Assembly (NCBI GenBank): GCA_900540235.1 | Contig: UQEY01000001.1 | Span: 1 to 64,000 of the forward strand | Direction of reading: 5' to 3' | Origin: an uncultured Eubacteriales bacterium | Lineage (GTDB): Bacteria; Bacillota; Clostridia; Oscillospirales; Acutalibacteraceae | Length of the DNA: 64,000 nt | In this document: positions 50,566-59,183 of the stretch, piece by piece | How the letters are laid out: each line of letters begins with the position of its first letter | Numbering within the stretch: the stretch's first letter is position 1 | Program-made: the position numbers and the translations under genes | Notes under the pieces: model-generated | Databases searched by the model: none | Seen by the model: only the letters and a program-made list of their open reading frames with translations | What the model was told of the DNA's origin: nothing

Positions 50566-51836
50566 TGCTTAGACTTAATATATTTTTTGCTGATGTTTTG
50601 GAAATAATTACCGTAATCATTTTTGCAAATCGATTAATGCCTAAGAAATTAAAAGCACCGTTAATATACGCTTTGGGCTTGTTTTCGGCTTTTTGTATGT
50701 TTGTTATTTATTTTGCTGTGGAAATATTAGCGATTAACTGTTTAGTAACGGTAGTGTGTTATTTTGCAGTAATCTTTTTTAGCTATAAGGAAAAAACAGT
50801 TAAGAAAATAATATATTCTTTTTATCTTTTCTTTTTGATGTTTGCTTCTGAAATGATGTGGGTATTGCCAATATACAAAAAATTTGACTTGATTATTAAT
50901 CTTCAAAGCGAAAAATTGCATACTTTAAGTGTTATAATTACTAAATTGTTGTTTTTTGTTTTGGCACAGCTTCTTACTTTGATAATTAGGCATAAAGAAT
51001 TTAATCAAAACAAAAAGATGCTTCCGCTTTTTATTTTCCCGATTGCCTCAATATCTTATTTAGCGCTTTTATATAGCTTTGTTTCTAAATATAATGTTAG
51101 CGAAAGTCTTTACTGGGTATTATACGCTTTAACAATGATTTCGGTATTTGCAAGCGTATTTCAGTTCGCTTATTATCAAAACAGCGACGAAAAGGACAGA
51201 AAGCTTAAAGAAATTGAAAAGGAAAAGCAATTTGTTGAACTCAATAATTCATATATGCAAGTGCTTGAACATCAAAATAACGATATGCATATGATTATCC
51301 ACGATGTTAAGAACCATTATAACACCATTGCGAATATGAACGATGCTAATGAGATTCATTCATATGTTGAAACTTTAACGAAAGATATCCAAAAATATCA
51401 AATAATAAAATATACGAATAATAAAATGTTTGATTTGCTTTTAAGTAAATATAAAACTGTTTGCCAAGGCAAAAATATTTCATTAAATATTGAAGTTAAA
51501 ACGGCAAATCTTGAATGTATTGATGACAGCGATTTGTCAATAATAATCAGTAATCTTCTTGACAACGCCGTTGAATCAGCAGAGAAAAGCAGTGATAAAT
51601 TTATCAATCTTTCGCTTCGTAAGGTTAATACTTTCGATATTTTAACAGTTACAAATTCTTGCAGTGAAGTACCGCAATTTAAGGGTAACTCGATAATAAC
51701 CAATAAATCGGATAAATCATCCCACGGTTTTGGTATGAAAATCATTTCAAAATATGCAAAAAAGAATAATGCCGAATATGAATGGCATTTTGACGAAAAC
51801 ACAAAAACTTTTACATCCATATTGGTGTTTAAATAA
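50565..51836 (+). CDS. GHKL sensor histidine kinase (AgrC-like)
   Basis: A 423-residue membrane sensor kinase. About six hydrophobic helices fill residues 10-205, followed by a linker coiled coil. The phospho-acceptor His246 lies in IIHDVKNHYNT, the N-box is NLLDNAVESAE (Asn330, Asn334), and a G-box SHGFGMKI and the end of the HATPase domain close the protein. The family usually senses peptides or cell-envelope signals. It pairs with the LytTR regulator directly upstream. Confidence 0.9.
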   Translation: MLRLNIFFADVLEIITVIIFANRLMPKKLKAPLIYALGLFSAFCMFVIYFAVEILAINCLVTVVCYFAVIFFSYKEKTVKKIIYSFYLFFLMFASEMMWVLPIYKKFDLIINLQSEKLHTLSVIITKLLFFVLAQLLTLIIRHKEFNQNKKMLPLFIFPIASISYLALLYSFVSKYNVSESLYWVLYALTMISVFASVFQFAYYQNSDEKDRKLKEIEKEKQFVELNNSYMQVLEHQNNDMHMIIHDVKNHYNTIANMNDANEIHSYVETLTKDIQKYQIIKYTNNKMFDLLLSKYKTVCQGKNISLNIEVKTANLECIDDSDLSIIISNLLDNAVESAEKSSDKFINLSLRKVNTFDILTVTNSCSEVPQFKGNSIITNKSDKSSHGFGMKIISKYAKKNNAEYEWHFDENTKTFTSILVFK

Positions 51837-51868
51837 TTATATTTTGTCTTGTCAGCAAAATTCCAAAC

Positions 51869-51897
51869 TTGACAAATAATACAAACCATGCTATAAA
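51869..51897 (+). promoter_or_regulatory. Strong promoter of the 5S-like short RNA unit
   Basis: TTGACA (51869-51874) and TATAAA (51892-51897) with a 17-base spacer. Transcription should begin near 51904, just upstream of the 5S-like segment. Confidence 0.7.
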
Positions 51898-51903
51898 TAT
51901 TTT

Positions 51904-51991
51904 ATCAGCAAAAACTGATTAAAGATGAATACCCGTTCCCGTTCCGAACACGGTCGTTAAGCTCTTGCGTTTGCAAGGGCTTTATTTTTTC
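51904..51991 (+). ncRNA. Candidate small RNA with a 5S-rRNA-like core
   Basis: Between a good promoter and a good terminator lies a unit of about 88 bases. It starts with a small hairpin (ATCAG-CAAAAA-CTGAT). At 51928-51965 it matches 5S rRNA helix III/loop C: by hand alignment about 33 of 38 bases agree with Bacillus 5S from memory, including CCGAACACGG and GTTAAGCTCTT. It then leaves the 5S sequence and closes as a terminator hairpin that uses the AAGCTC of the 5S match. It could be a 5S remnant fused to a terminator, or a functional RNA or attenuator in front of the Nudix genes. Confidence 0.5.
51960..51991 (+). terminator. Terminator built on the 5S-like segment
   Basis: The 10-bp stem AAGCTCTTGC / GCAAGGGCTT (one G-U pair) with loop GTTT is followed by TATTTTTTC. 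Confidence 0.8.
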
Positions 51992-52005
51992 TTGAAAGGA
52001 GTGGG

Positions 52006-52110
52006 ATGATGTTTCTATATAAAAAAGTTGTAACTTTCACTTCTCATTCGCAGATTGACGAATATATTGAAAATTTGGAGGTACAATATGGAACTATGGG
52101 ATGCATATGA
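52006..52110 (+). CDS. Small ORF upstream of and overlapping the Nudix gene
   Basis: A 34-residue reading frame (starting MMFLYKKVVTF) with an unusually good ribosome site AAAGGAGTGGG. It ends 23 bases inside the first Nudix gene, in another frame. It could be a leader for translational coupling or the remnant of a longer gene. No family is recognised, and the short length keeps the confidence low. Confidence 0.3.
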   Translation: MMFLYKKVVTFTSHSQIDEYIENLEVQYGTMGCI

Positions 52111-52579
52111 CGAAAATAAAAATTTCCTTGGTTATAAGATTGAGCGTGAAAAGTTTTACTCATATAAAACCGAATATCATATTGTAGTTCATATTTGGAT
52201 AAAAAACAGCAAGAATGAATTTTTAATTCAACAACGCAGTGCGAATAAGACAAACCCTTTAAAATGGGCGTGGACAGGTGGTTCTGTTTTGGCTGGCGAA
52301 AGCAGTCTTGACGGTGCAATCAGAGAGGTTAGGGAAGAACTTGGCTTAAACCTTGATAAAGAAAAGATGACGCTTTTTACTTCTTTCAAAAGGAGCGTTT
52401 ACAGAGATTTTGTCTATGTTTATTTGTACGAGTGCGATGTCGATGTTTCAAATTTAGTTCTTCAAAAGGAAGAAGTTAACGCAGCCGCTTGGCTGACAAA
52501 ACAAAAAATTCACCAAATGATATCATCCGGTGAATTTGTAAATATTGACAATTCGCAATATGTTTTAGAACTGTTATAA
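52088..52579 (+). CDS. Nudix hydrolase, IDI-like
   Basis: A 163-residue Nudix protein. The Nudix box reads GGSVLAGESSLDGAIREVREELGL (about residues 66-89), with the metal-binding REVREE. The N-terminus ELWDAYDENKNFLGYKIER and the WAWTGGSV context resemble the isopentenyl-isomerase-like Nudix branch of Firmicutes, whose substrates are mostly unknown. GGAGG precedes the ATG at 52088. A small overlapping ORF and the 5S-like unit lie upstream. Confidence 0.85.
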   Translation: MELWDAYDENKNFLGYKIEREKFYSYKTEYHIVVHIWIKNSKNEFLIQQRSANKTNPLKWAWTGGSVLAGESSLDGAIREVREELGLNLDKEKMTLFTSFKRSVYRDFVYVYLYECDVDVSNLVLQKEEVNAAAWLTKQKIHQMISSGEFVNIDNSQYVLELL

Positions 52580-52588
52580 TTTTAGAAC

Positions 52589-52619
52589 TGTAGGGGTCGG
52601 CGTCCCCGACGACCCGTTA
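52589..52619. repeat. 31-bp repeat, copy 1 (before second Nudix gene)
   Basis: Begins TGTAGGGGTCGGCG and ends GACCCGTTA, with self-complementary GGGTCG/CGACCC. The same sequence, with one change, occurs in the same direction at 53141-53171, so the pair brackets the second Nudix gene. Confidence 0.75.
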
Positions 52620-52645
52620 TATGCAACATAATGAAAGGACATACT

Positions 52646-53113
52646 ATGGACTTAACACTAAAAACAAAAGAGGGATATTTTAATCACCGTGTTGCAGGTG
52701 TGATTATAAATAATAATAAAATACTTGCGCAAAAGAATACAAAAGCTGACAATTATTATTTGCCCGGCGGCAGAGTGATGTTTGGTGAATCGAGCGAAGA
52801 AGCGCTTGCTCGTGAAATTAAGGAAGAATTAAAAATCAATATTACAGATTATAACCCTATTTGGGTAAATGAATGTTTCTTTATTGAAAACGGTAAAAAA
52901 TATCACGAAGTCGGAATGTATTACCTTGTAAATATTGATAATACTTCGTTCAATCATTTTGAAGATGAATTTGAAACAAAAGAAAATGCAAGAGTTAATA
53001 CTTATGATTGGCTTGATATTGAAAGTCTTTCAAATTATAAATTGTATCCCGAATTTATAAAACAAGAAGTTAAAAATATTGGCAGCTTAAAACTTATTGT
53101 TTCTCACGATTAA
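52646..53113 (+). CDS. Nudix hydrolase
   Basis: A 155-residue Nudix protein. The Nudix box GGRVMFGESSEEALAREIKEELKI (about 46-69) is complete with REIKEE, and LPGGR leads into it. The typical substrate is a nucleoside diphosphate linked to a moiety X. I start at the ATG at 52646 with AAAGGA upstream. Two copies of a 31-bp repeat flank the gene, suggesting it forms a small insert, although it lies in line with the first Nudix gene. Confidence 0.85.
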   Translation: MDLTLKTKEGYFNHRVAGVIINNNKILAQKNTKADNYYLPGGRVMFGESSEEALAREIKEELKINITDYNPIWVNECFFIENGKKYHEVGMYYLVNIDNTSFNHFEDEFETKENARVNTYDWLDIESLSNYKLYPEFIKQEVKNIGSLKLIVSHD

Positions 53114-53140
53114 AAAAGGCAGACAATGTTTATTTCAAAT

Positions 53141-53171
53141 TGTAGGGGTCGGCGTCCTCGACGACCCGTTA
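53141..53171. repeat. 31-bp repeat, copy 2 (after second Nudix gene)
   Basis: Differs from copy 1 (52589-52619) at one base of 31, in the same orientation. The G+C-rich, hairpin-forming core is unlike the AT-rich surroundings. Confidence 0.75.
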
Positions 53172-53218
53172 CATAATAATACTATAAAAAATGGGCGAAC
53201 TGACTGTTCGCCCGTTTG

Positions 53219-54592
53219 CTATTTATTCTCTTTTTTATCAAGCAATTTTATTGCTTCTTTTGACATAGGAATAAGCACGATTAAATTGATAATCGTCATA
53301 AGACCGATACCTACATCGCCGAGGTCCCAAACAATAGTGTACGCCTGCAAACCGCCTGCAAAAAGCATAACAAGTGCTATAATCTTATAAAGCGTTTGGC
53401 TCCACCAATTATTGCCGCAAATGTATGCAACATTACTCCTTGCATAAAAAAGAATACCGAGGAATGTTGAAAAGCTGAATAAAAATAAAATCACTGCAAC
53501 AAAAATTGTACCGAAAGAGCCGAGATGATAGTTCATTGCGCATTGCAAAAGGTCCATACCCTGCAAGCCTTTAGTTATATCTTCGGGAACTAAAAGCATA
53601 ATCATAGCAGTGCAGGTGCAAATAACAATAGTATCAATAAGCACACCGAGCGATTGAACCATACCTATAGTTTCAGGCTTTTTGCCCTCAGCGGCAGCCG
53701 CTGCACAAGGAGCAGAACCTGAACCGGCTTCGTTTGAAAAAAGACCTCTTTTAATGCCGTTCATAAGCACCGCACCAAAGCCGCCTCCTGCAACTTGCTT
53801 AATTCCGAACGCTTCTTTAAAAATTCTATCGAATACGCTTGGCATTAATGTAATATTTTTAACTATAATAAATATTGTAATTACAAAATATAATACCGCC
53901 ATTATCGGAACTACTACATCAAGAAACTTAACCGTAGCATTTTTCCTCAAAACAATTACTGCGGCAATGGCTACAAGCACAACTGTTGTATAAATCGGAG
54001 GTATTGAAAATGCATTTTTAAAAGCGGAGGTAACAGAATTGCTTACTACCTGGCTTATGCCGCACCAACAAATCAAACCGAAAAATGCAAAGAGCAAAGC
54101 TAAACCTGATTTTTTAATCTTTTTCTTTCTCTTTTGCTCAACAAAGTCGTGAATATAATATGCCGGACCGCCGTGATAACCGCCGTAAAGCGGGTCTTCC
54201 TTTTTGTGAAGCTGAGCAAGCGTACCCTCGGCATATGCGGTTGAAGCACCTAAAAATGCAGACACCCACATCCAAAATACAGCGCCTGCGCCGCCTACGG
54301 ATATTGCCGCAACTACGCCCACAAGATTGCCCATACCGACCCTTGTTGCAGTTGAAACAATCAGCGTTTGAAAAGTTGAAAGACTGCTTTTGTCGTCATT
54401 CTTTTCTCCTACAGCTTTAATCATCTGCGGCAACTTGCGAATCGGCATAAACCTTGTCCTTATTGTAAAATAAATACCCGCTGGAACAAGCAAAATAACA
54501 AGCAGAGGGATACCTATAACAGTTCCCTTAATATTCAGTGTAATCAAATCTCCCCAAAGAAAGTTGTACACAGCTTCAATTAGATTAGTCAT
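53219..54592 (-). CDS. Alanine/glycine:cation symporter (AGCS family)
   Basis: A Na+- or H+-coupled importer of alanine or glycine in the cell membrane. The 457-residue protein has about eleven helices and the family features FQTLIVSTATRVGMGNLVGV, YGGYHGGPAYYI, GIKRGLFSNEAGSGSAPCAAAAAEGK (about 280-305) and STFLGILFYA. No ribosome-site or sequence anomaly is seen. It is a single-gene unit on the minus strand. Confidence 0.92.
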   Translation of the reverse strand: MTNLIEAVYNFLWGDLITLNIKGTVIGIPLLVILLVPAGIYFTIRTRFMPIRKLPQMIKAVGEKNDDKSSLSTFQTLIVSTATRVGMGNLVGVVAAISVGGAGAVFWMWVSAFLGASTAYAEGTLAQLHKKEDPLYGGYHGGPAYYIHDFVEQKRKKKIKKSGLALLFAFFGLICWCGISQVVSNSVTSAFKNAFSIPPIYTTVVLVAIAAVIVLRKNATVKFLDVVVPIMAVLYFVITIFIIVKNITLMPSVFDRIFKEAFGIKQVAGGGFGAVLMNGIKRGLFSNEAGSGSAPCAAAAAEGKKPETIGMVQSLGVLIDTIVICTCTAMIMLLVPEDITKGLQGMDLLQCAMNYHLGSFGTIFVAVILFLFSFSTFLGILFYARSNVAYICGNNWWSQTLYKIIALVMLFAGGLQAYTIVWDLGDVGIGLMTIINLIVLIPMSKEAIKLLDKKENK

Positions 54593-54666
54593 AATTTTCC
54601 CCTTAAATATATCAGTTTTAACAGTATACCATAATTTAAAGGATACTTCAATGGTTTAAAGCTTTT

Positions 54667-54703
54667 AATAAAAAAAGAAAGCGCCGGGCACAAACCTGAC
54701 GCT
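54667..54703 (-). terminator. Terminator of the ireB operon
   Basis: Read on the minus strand, AGCGTCAGG / CCCGGCGCT (one mismatch, one G-U) is followed by TTCTTTTTTT. Confidence 0.6.
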
Positions 54704-54714
54704 TATCAATTTAA

Positions 54715-55014
54715 TTATTGCTTTTTAAGTGCACGCTCTAACCAAACAGCACCTAAGTCAAGTGCGTTGAAAAGACCGTCCTTCTCACTCTTTTTAATTA
54801 TTTTTTCCTTTGGTGATGTAACAGTAGGGTCGGTATTAATAAGCTGAATTGCAACTTTGCCCGAAACTTTAAGACCCTTAACATTCTCGTCGCTGAGAAT
54901 TCTAAGACAAATTACATATGGGTCGCTCATATTGCCATAGTAAATTGTACTGCCGCATCTAACCAAAGGCTTACCTTTGTATTCAAGGAACTTTTCCTTT
55001 TTATTATCTGCCAA
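54715..55014 (-). CDS. Conserved unknown protein downstream of ireB
   Basis: A 99-residue soluble protein with no membrane segment: YKGKPLVRCGSTIYYGNMSDPYVICLRIL, then a beta-rich stretch VSGKVAIQLI and a helical end (LFNALDLGAVWLERALKKQ). It resembles small conserved clostridial proteins found beside ireB, but I cannot name a function. It starts 18 bases after the ireB stop with GGAGGG upstream. Confidence 0.75.
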   Translation of the reverse strand: MADNKKEKFLEYKGKPLVRCGSTIYYGNMSDPYVICLRILSDENVKGLKVSGKVAIQLINTDPTVTSPKEKIIKKSEKDGLFNALDLGAVWLERALKKQ

Positions 55015-55032
55015 AGATAACCCTCCTTCGTT

Positions 55033-55275
55033 TTAGTCGAGATAAGACTTTACCATTGCAGCCAAAAGCTCATCACGGTCAAGTCGCCTTATTAAACTTC
55101 TTGCATTATTGTGAGTGGTAATATATGTCGGATCTTCCGAAAGAATATAACCTACTATTTGGTTAATAGGGTTGTAACCCTTTTCCTGCAATGCATCAAA
55201 GACCTCTGTCAAGGTTTCTTTCATAACATCCTCGTGATCGTCACCAATTCTAAATGTCATAGTTTTATCAGTCAT
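55033..55275 (-). CDS. IreB-family regulatory phosphoprotein (UPF0297)
   Basis: An 80-residue protein with the UPF0297/IreB signature: MTFRIGDDHEDVMKETLTEVFDALQEKGYNPINQIVGYILSEDPTYITTHNNARSLIRRLDRDELL. In Enterococcus faecalis IreB is phosphorylated by the PASTA kinase IreK and affects cephalosporin resistance, so a link to cell-wall stress is likely here too. It begins with ATG and GGAGG and is the first gene of the pair with the unknown 99-residue protein. It is divergent from pheST. Confidence 0.92.
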   Translation of the reverse strand: MTDKTMTFRIGDDHEDVMKETLTEVFDALQEKGYNPINQIVGYILSEDPTYITTHNNARSLIRRLDRDELLAAMVKSYLD

Positions 55276-55370
55276 GGTAAAGTCACCTCCCTGTAAAGCA
55301 TTATATTCTAATTATATACATATTCAGCCAAAATTACAATACCTTTTTTTAATTTATATTGCAAAAATAC

Positions 55371-55400
55371 TTGACTTAGCACACTTTTTTGGTTTATAAT
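55371..55400 (+). promoter_or_regulatory. Promoter of the pheST T-box transcript
   Basis: TTGACT (55371-55376) and TATAAT (55395-55400) with an 18-base spacer. Confidence 0.75.
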
Positions 55401-55411
55401 CTTCTTAATAA

Positions 55412-55652
55412 ATGAAATGCAATGACTGAGTGGCTTTGCCACAGTAGGCATAAAGCAGTTATTTTCAGAGAATGGTGCGTTTGCTGAAAGCACTTAATAA
55501 TCTTTTTTGCCGAATTTCAACTCACGAGCTTCCTGTTAAAAGCAGGGCGTATTTCTGCGTTAAGGAAAAGAGTGGCTACATAATATTTTATGTATGCAAT
55601 TTGAGTGGTACCACGGATTTATTCGTCTCAATTTTTATTGAGGCGTTTTTTT
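55412..55652 (+). promoter_or_regulatory. T-box riboswitch (tRNA-Phe sensing)
   Basis: A leader of about 240 bases before pheS. It has Stem I with AGAGA and the apical GCTGAAAGC region, and a likely specifier TTC (Phe) at 55516-55518 in the GAA-TTC-A context. The T-box bulge is GTGGTACCACGG (about 55605-55616). The terminator stem GTCTCAAT / ATTGAGGC is followed by a T run (55625-55652), with the T-box sequence able to form the competing antiterminator. Uncharged tRNA-Phe should allow read-through. Confidence 0.9.
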
Positions 55653-55677
55653 ATTGCAAAATTTTACGGAGGAAATT

Positions 55678-56733
55678 ATGGATAACAAAATTTTAAGCCT
55701 TAAAGAAAAGTTTGTTTCTGAGCTTGACAAGATTGATAATCTTGCAGATATTGAAAATATCAGAGTATCTTACCTTGGCAAAAAGGGCAGTGTAACAGAC
55801 CTTCTTAAAGGTATGAAAGAACTTTCAAACGATGAAAGAAAGGCTTTCGGTCAAAAGGTTAACGAGCTTAAAGGCCTTGTTAACGAAAAAATCAGTGAAA
55901 AAACACAGGAACTTAAAGAAAAGGAAATTCAAAAAGAAATTGAGCTTATGCCTGAATTTGACCTTTCTATGCCTCCTAAAATGGACAGGGGTTCATATCA
56001 TCCTATTACTCTTGTTCAAAGAGAATGTGAAAGAATATTTAAGTCAATGGGTTTCACTGTTGAAGATTACAGCGAAATTGTAACAGACTATGAGTGCTTT
56101 GAATCGCTCAATATTCCTAAGCACCATCCTGCCCGTGATATGCAGGATACTTATTATCTTACAAACGGTCAGCTTTTAAAGAGCCAAACTTCTGCCGCTC
56201 AAAACGCTATTTATAAAAAGTATAGGGATGCGCTTGTTAACGACGGTGTGCCTATCAAGGCTATTTTCCCGGGCAGATGCTTTAGAAACGAAGCAACAGA
56301 CGCTTGCCACGAAAACACTTTCTTCCAAATGGAAGGTGTAATGGTTGATAAAAATATTTCTATTTCAAACCTTATTTACTTTATGAAAACTATGCTTTCA
56401 GAAGTTTTCCAAAAGGACATTAAGGTAAGACTTCGTCCGGGCTTTTTCCCATTCGTTGAACCGGGTTTTGAACTTGATATAAGTTGCCTTATTTGCGGCG
56501 GCGAAGGTTGCCCAAGCTGTAAGCACAGCGGTTGGCTTGAACTTTGCCCTTGCGGTATGATTCATCCTGAAGTTCTTAAAGCAGGCGGAATCGACCCTGA
56601 CGAGTACACAGGCTTTGCATTCGGCTTAGGTCTTACAAGGCTTGTTATGATGAAATACGGTATTAAAGATATTCGTGATTTAAACAGCGGTAATTTAAAG
56701 ACTTTGTCGCAGTTTACCGATGACGAAAACTAA
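55678..56733 (+). CDS. pheS: Phenylalanyl-tRNA synthetase, alpha subunit
   Basis: The catalytic alpha subunit of the (alpha-beta)2 enzyme that charges tRNA-Phe. The 351-residue protein has an N-terminal coiled coil (about 1-85), then class II motif 2 (PGRCFRNEATDACHENTFFQMEG), the Phe-binding region and motif 3 (GFAFGLGLTRLVMMKYGIKDIRD). I start at the ATG at 55678 because GGAGG is eight bases upstream; the frame from 55654 would overlap the T-box terminator. It is regulated by the T-box upstream. Confidence 0.96.
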   Translation: MDNKILSLKEKFVSELDKIDNLADIENIRVSYLGKKGSVTDLLKGMKELSNDERKAFGQKVNELKGLVNEKISEKTQELKEKEIQKEIELMPEFDLSMPPKMDRGSYHPITLVQRECERIFKSMGFTVEDYSEIVTDYECFESLNIPKHHPARDMQDTYYLTNGQLLKSQTSAAQNAIYKKYRDALVNDGVPIKAIFPGRCFRNEATDACHENTFFQMEGVMVDKNISISNLIYFMKTMLSEVFQKDIKVRLRPGFFPFVEPGFELDISCLICGGEGCPSCKHSGWLELCPCGMIHPEVLKAGGIDPDEYTGFAFGLGLTRLVMMKYGIKDIRDLNSGNLKTLSQFTDDEN

Positions 56734-56752
56734 GAAGGGGAGGTAATTAATT

Positions 56753-59113
56753 ATGTTTTTATCTATGAATTGGATTTCAGACTTTGTTGATTTTACAGGT
56801 CTTGATAAGGTTGACCTTATCCATCGTTTCTCTCTTTCTACCGCTGAGGTTGAAAACGAAATTTTCTTCAAGGGTGCGGATATAAGCGGAATTGTTGTAG
56901 CTGAGATTAAATCTGTTGAAAATCACCCTGATTCTAAAAAACTTCATCTTCTTAAAGTGGACGCAGGTGACGGAGAACTTACGGATGTTGTTTGCGGTGC
57001 ACCAAATGTAAGAGTCGGTTTAAAAACTGCTTTTGCAAAAGTAGGCGCAAAGATTGGTGAAATTGAAATTGCTCCTCGTAAGCTTGCCGGCTACACTTCA
57101 AACGGTATGTGCTGCAGTGAAAAGGAAATCGGCATTTCCGACGATAACAGCGGCATTATGGAAATTACCGACGATTTGCCAAACGGTACGGATATTAAAG
57201 ATGCATATCAGGTTGATGATATTATTTTTGAAGTTGATAATAAGTCGCTTACAAACCGTCCTGACCTTTGGGGTCACTATGGTATTGCCCGTGAATTTGC
57301 TGCTCTTGCAGGCAGAGAACTCAAGCCACTTGAAACTGTTGATTTGAGCAAGTATAACGATTTGCCAAAGGTTGATATGAAAATTGAAGACCCGCTTTGC
57401 CAAAGATATTCTTGCTTGCAGGTTGAAAATATTAACACAACTATTTCACCTGTAAATATGCGTATTCGTCTTTTCTACTGCGGAATGCGTGCTATCAACT
57501 TCCTTGCCGACCTTACAAACTATCTTATGCTTGAAATGGGCCAGCCTATGCACGCTTTTGACTCAAGGAAAGTTGAAAAAATCAGAATTAAGCGCTTTGA
57601 TACGCCGTTTAAATTCCAAACGCTCGACGGTGTTGAAAGAAATATTGACGAAAACACACTTATGATTTGCAACGACAATACTCCTGTTGCCATTGCCGGT
57701 ATTATGGGCGGTCTTGACAGTGAAATCGTTGATGATACCCATACTTTAACTCTTGAATCTGCAACATTCAACGCAGTATCAATTCGTAAGTCAACCGTTC
57801 GTCTTTCTCATCGTACCGACGCTTCTATGCGCTATGAAAAGTGCCTTGACCCTGAAATGACCGTTCCTGCCATTGCTCGTTTTGTTAAACTTATGACAGA
57901 TGTTGACAGCGGTGTTAAGGTTGTTTCATCTCTTACAGATGAATATGCTTTCCGCTATGACACTGTTGAACTTGATTTTGACAAGGCATTTGTTGACAAG
58001 TATACCGGAATTGAAATTGATAATGATACTATCATTTCAACCCTTACTTCTCTTGGTTTTGACGCTAAGGTAGATAACGATAATTTCAGCGTAGTAGTTC
58101 CGAGTTGGAGAGCTACAAAAGATGTAACCATCAAGGCTGATATTATTGAAGAAATTACAAGAATTTACGGTTATGATAACTTTGCTGTTCATACCGCAGT
58201 CGCTCCTCTTTATCCTGTTCGCCCGGCTGTTGAAAAGACAGACGAGGATATGATTAAAGATATTCTTGTAAATCATTTCAATCTTCACGAGCTTCATTCT
58301 TATGTTTGGGCATATTATGACGAATATAAGCAACTCGGTATTGAAGTTGAAGATAATATTAAGCTTGTTAATGCAACAAACCCTAATATTGAAACTATCC
58401 GTAATTCAATCATTCCTACTCAGCTTTGCCAGGTTAAGTATAACACTGCTTACGGCACCGATTTTGGCGTATTTGAAATCGGCAGAGTTGCTAAGGGTCT
58501 TAACAGCGATAATCTTGTTGATGAGCATAAAATGCTTGCAATCACACTCTTTAGCAAAACAAAGAGTGTTGAAAAGCTTTACTTTGAGCTTCGTGATATG
58601 CTTGCAACATTTACCGATAATATTAAGCATAAGTCGCTTGAATTTGCTCCAAAGGCTCAGGCTCATTCATATGAGCACCCAAGAAATCTCAATTCTGTAA
58701 TATGCGACGGCGCCGAAATCGGTACTATCGGTATCGTTCACCCTGTTGTTTCAAAGAAGATTGATAAAAAAGCTTCAATCGTATTTGCAGAAATTGATGT
58801 TAAAGTATTCGCTGCTCTTGTTAACGACAGTATTCATTATGAAGAACCGTCAAAGTATCCTGCAATGGAAATTGACCTTTCATTCGTAACTGACAAGTTT
58901 GCCCCTATTAAAGCCGCTATCATTGCAGCTAAGAGCCAGCTTGTTAAAAAGATTGAAGTCGTTGACACTTACTCAGACGGTGACGCAAAGTCTATCACAA
59001 CTCGTATAACTTTCTCTCACCCTGAAAAAACTCTTACCCGTGAAGAAGTTATGGATATTGTTAATACAGTTATTGATAAACTCGACGCTGACGGCATTAA
59101 GCTTAAAAAGTAA
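56753..59113 (+). CDS. pheT: Phenylalanyl-tRNA synthetase, beta subunit
   Basis: The 786-residue beta subunit. It has an OB-fold tRNA-binding domain near the N-terminus (VVAEIKSVENHPDSKKLHLLKVDAG, about 45-70) and the B3/4 editing domain. B5 and catalytic-like domains follow, with an FDX-ACB anticodon-binding domain at the end (YPAMEIDLSFVTDKFAPIKAAI). The length is normal. GGGGAGGT lies upstream. A terminator follows the gene. Confidence 0.96.
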   Translation: MFLSMNWISDFVDFTGLDKVDLIHRFSLSTAEVENEIFFKGADISGIVVAEIKSVENHPDSKKLHLLKVDAGDGELTDVVCGAPNVRVGLKTAFAKVGAKIGEIEIAPRKLAGYTSNGMCCSEKEIGISDDNSGIMEITDDLPNGTDIKDAYQVDDIIFEVDNKSLTNRPDLWGHYGIAREFAALAGRELKPLETVDLSKYNDLPKVDMKIEDPLCQRYSCLQVENINTTISPVNMRIRLFYCGMRAINFLADLTNYLMLEMGQPMHAFDSRKVEKIRIKRFDTPFKFQTLDGVERNIDENTLMICNDNTPVAIAGIMGGLDSEIVDDTHTLTLESATFNAVSIRKSTVRLSHRTDASMRYEKCLDPEMTVPAIARFVKLMTDVDSGVKVVSSLTDEYAFRYDTVELDFDKAFVDKYTGIEIDNDTIISTLTSLGFDAKVDNDNFSVVVPSWRATKDVTIKADIIEEITRIYGYDNFAVHTAVAPLYPVRPAVEKTDEDMIKDILVNHFNLHELHSYVWAYYDEYKQLGIEVEDNIKLVNATNPNIETIRNSIIPTQLCQVKYNTAYGTDFGVFEIGRVAKGLNSDNLVDEHKMLAITLFSKTKSVEKLYFELRDMLATFTDNIKHKSLEFAPKAQAHSYEHPRNLNSVICDGAEIGTIGIVHPVVSKKIDKKASIVFAEIDVKVFAALVNDSIHYEEPSKYPAMEIDLSFVTDKFAPIKAAIIAAKSQLVKKIEVVDTYSDGDAKSITTRITFSHPEKTLTREEVMDIVNTVIDKLDADGIKLKK

Positions 59114-59130
59114 ATATATCAGCTTATAAA

Positions 59131-59171
59131 AAGAACCACCGAAGATTAATTTCCTCGGTGGTTCTTTTGTT
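59131..59171. terminator. Terminator between pheT and the convergent ABC operon
   Basis: A perfect 10-bp stem GAACCACCGA / TCGGTGGTTC is followed by TTTTGTTTTTT; the left side is A-rich, so both directions are possible. Confidence 0.85.
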
Positions 59172-59183
59172 TTTTGTATTTAA

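Noticed and set aside
51926..51961. Arg/Ser-rich leader peptide (MNTRSRSEHGR) before a terminator, suggesting attenuation
   Set aside because: The frame lies almost entirely within the 5S-like match and has only a weak ribosome site, so the peptide is most likely coincidental.
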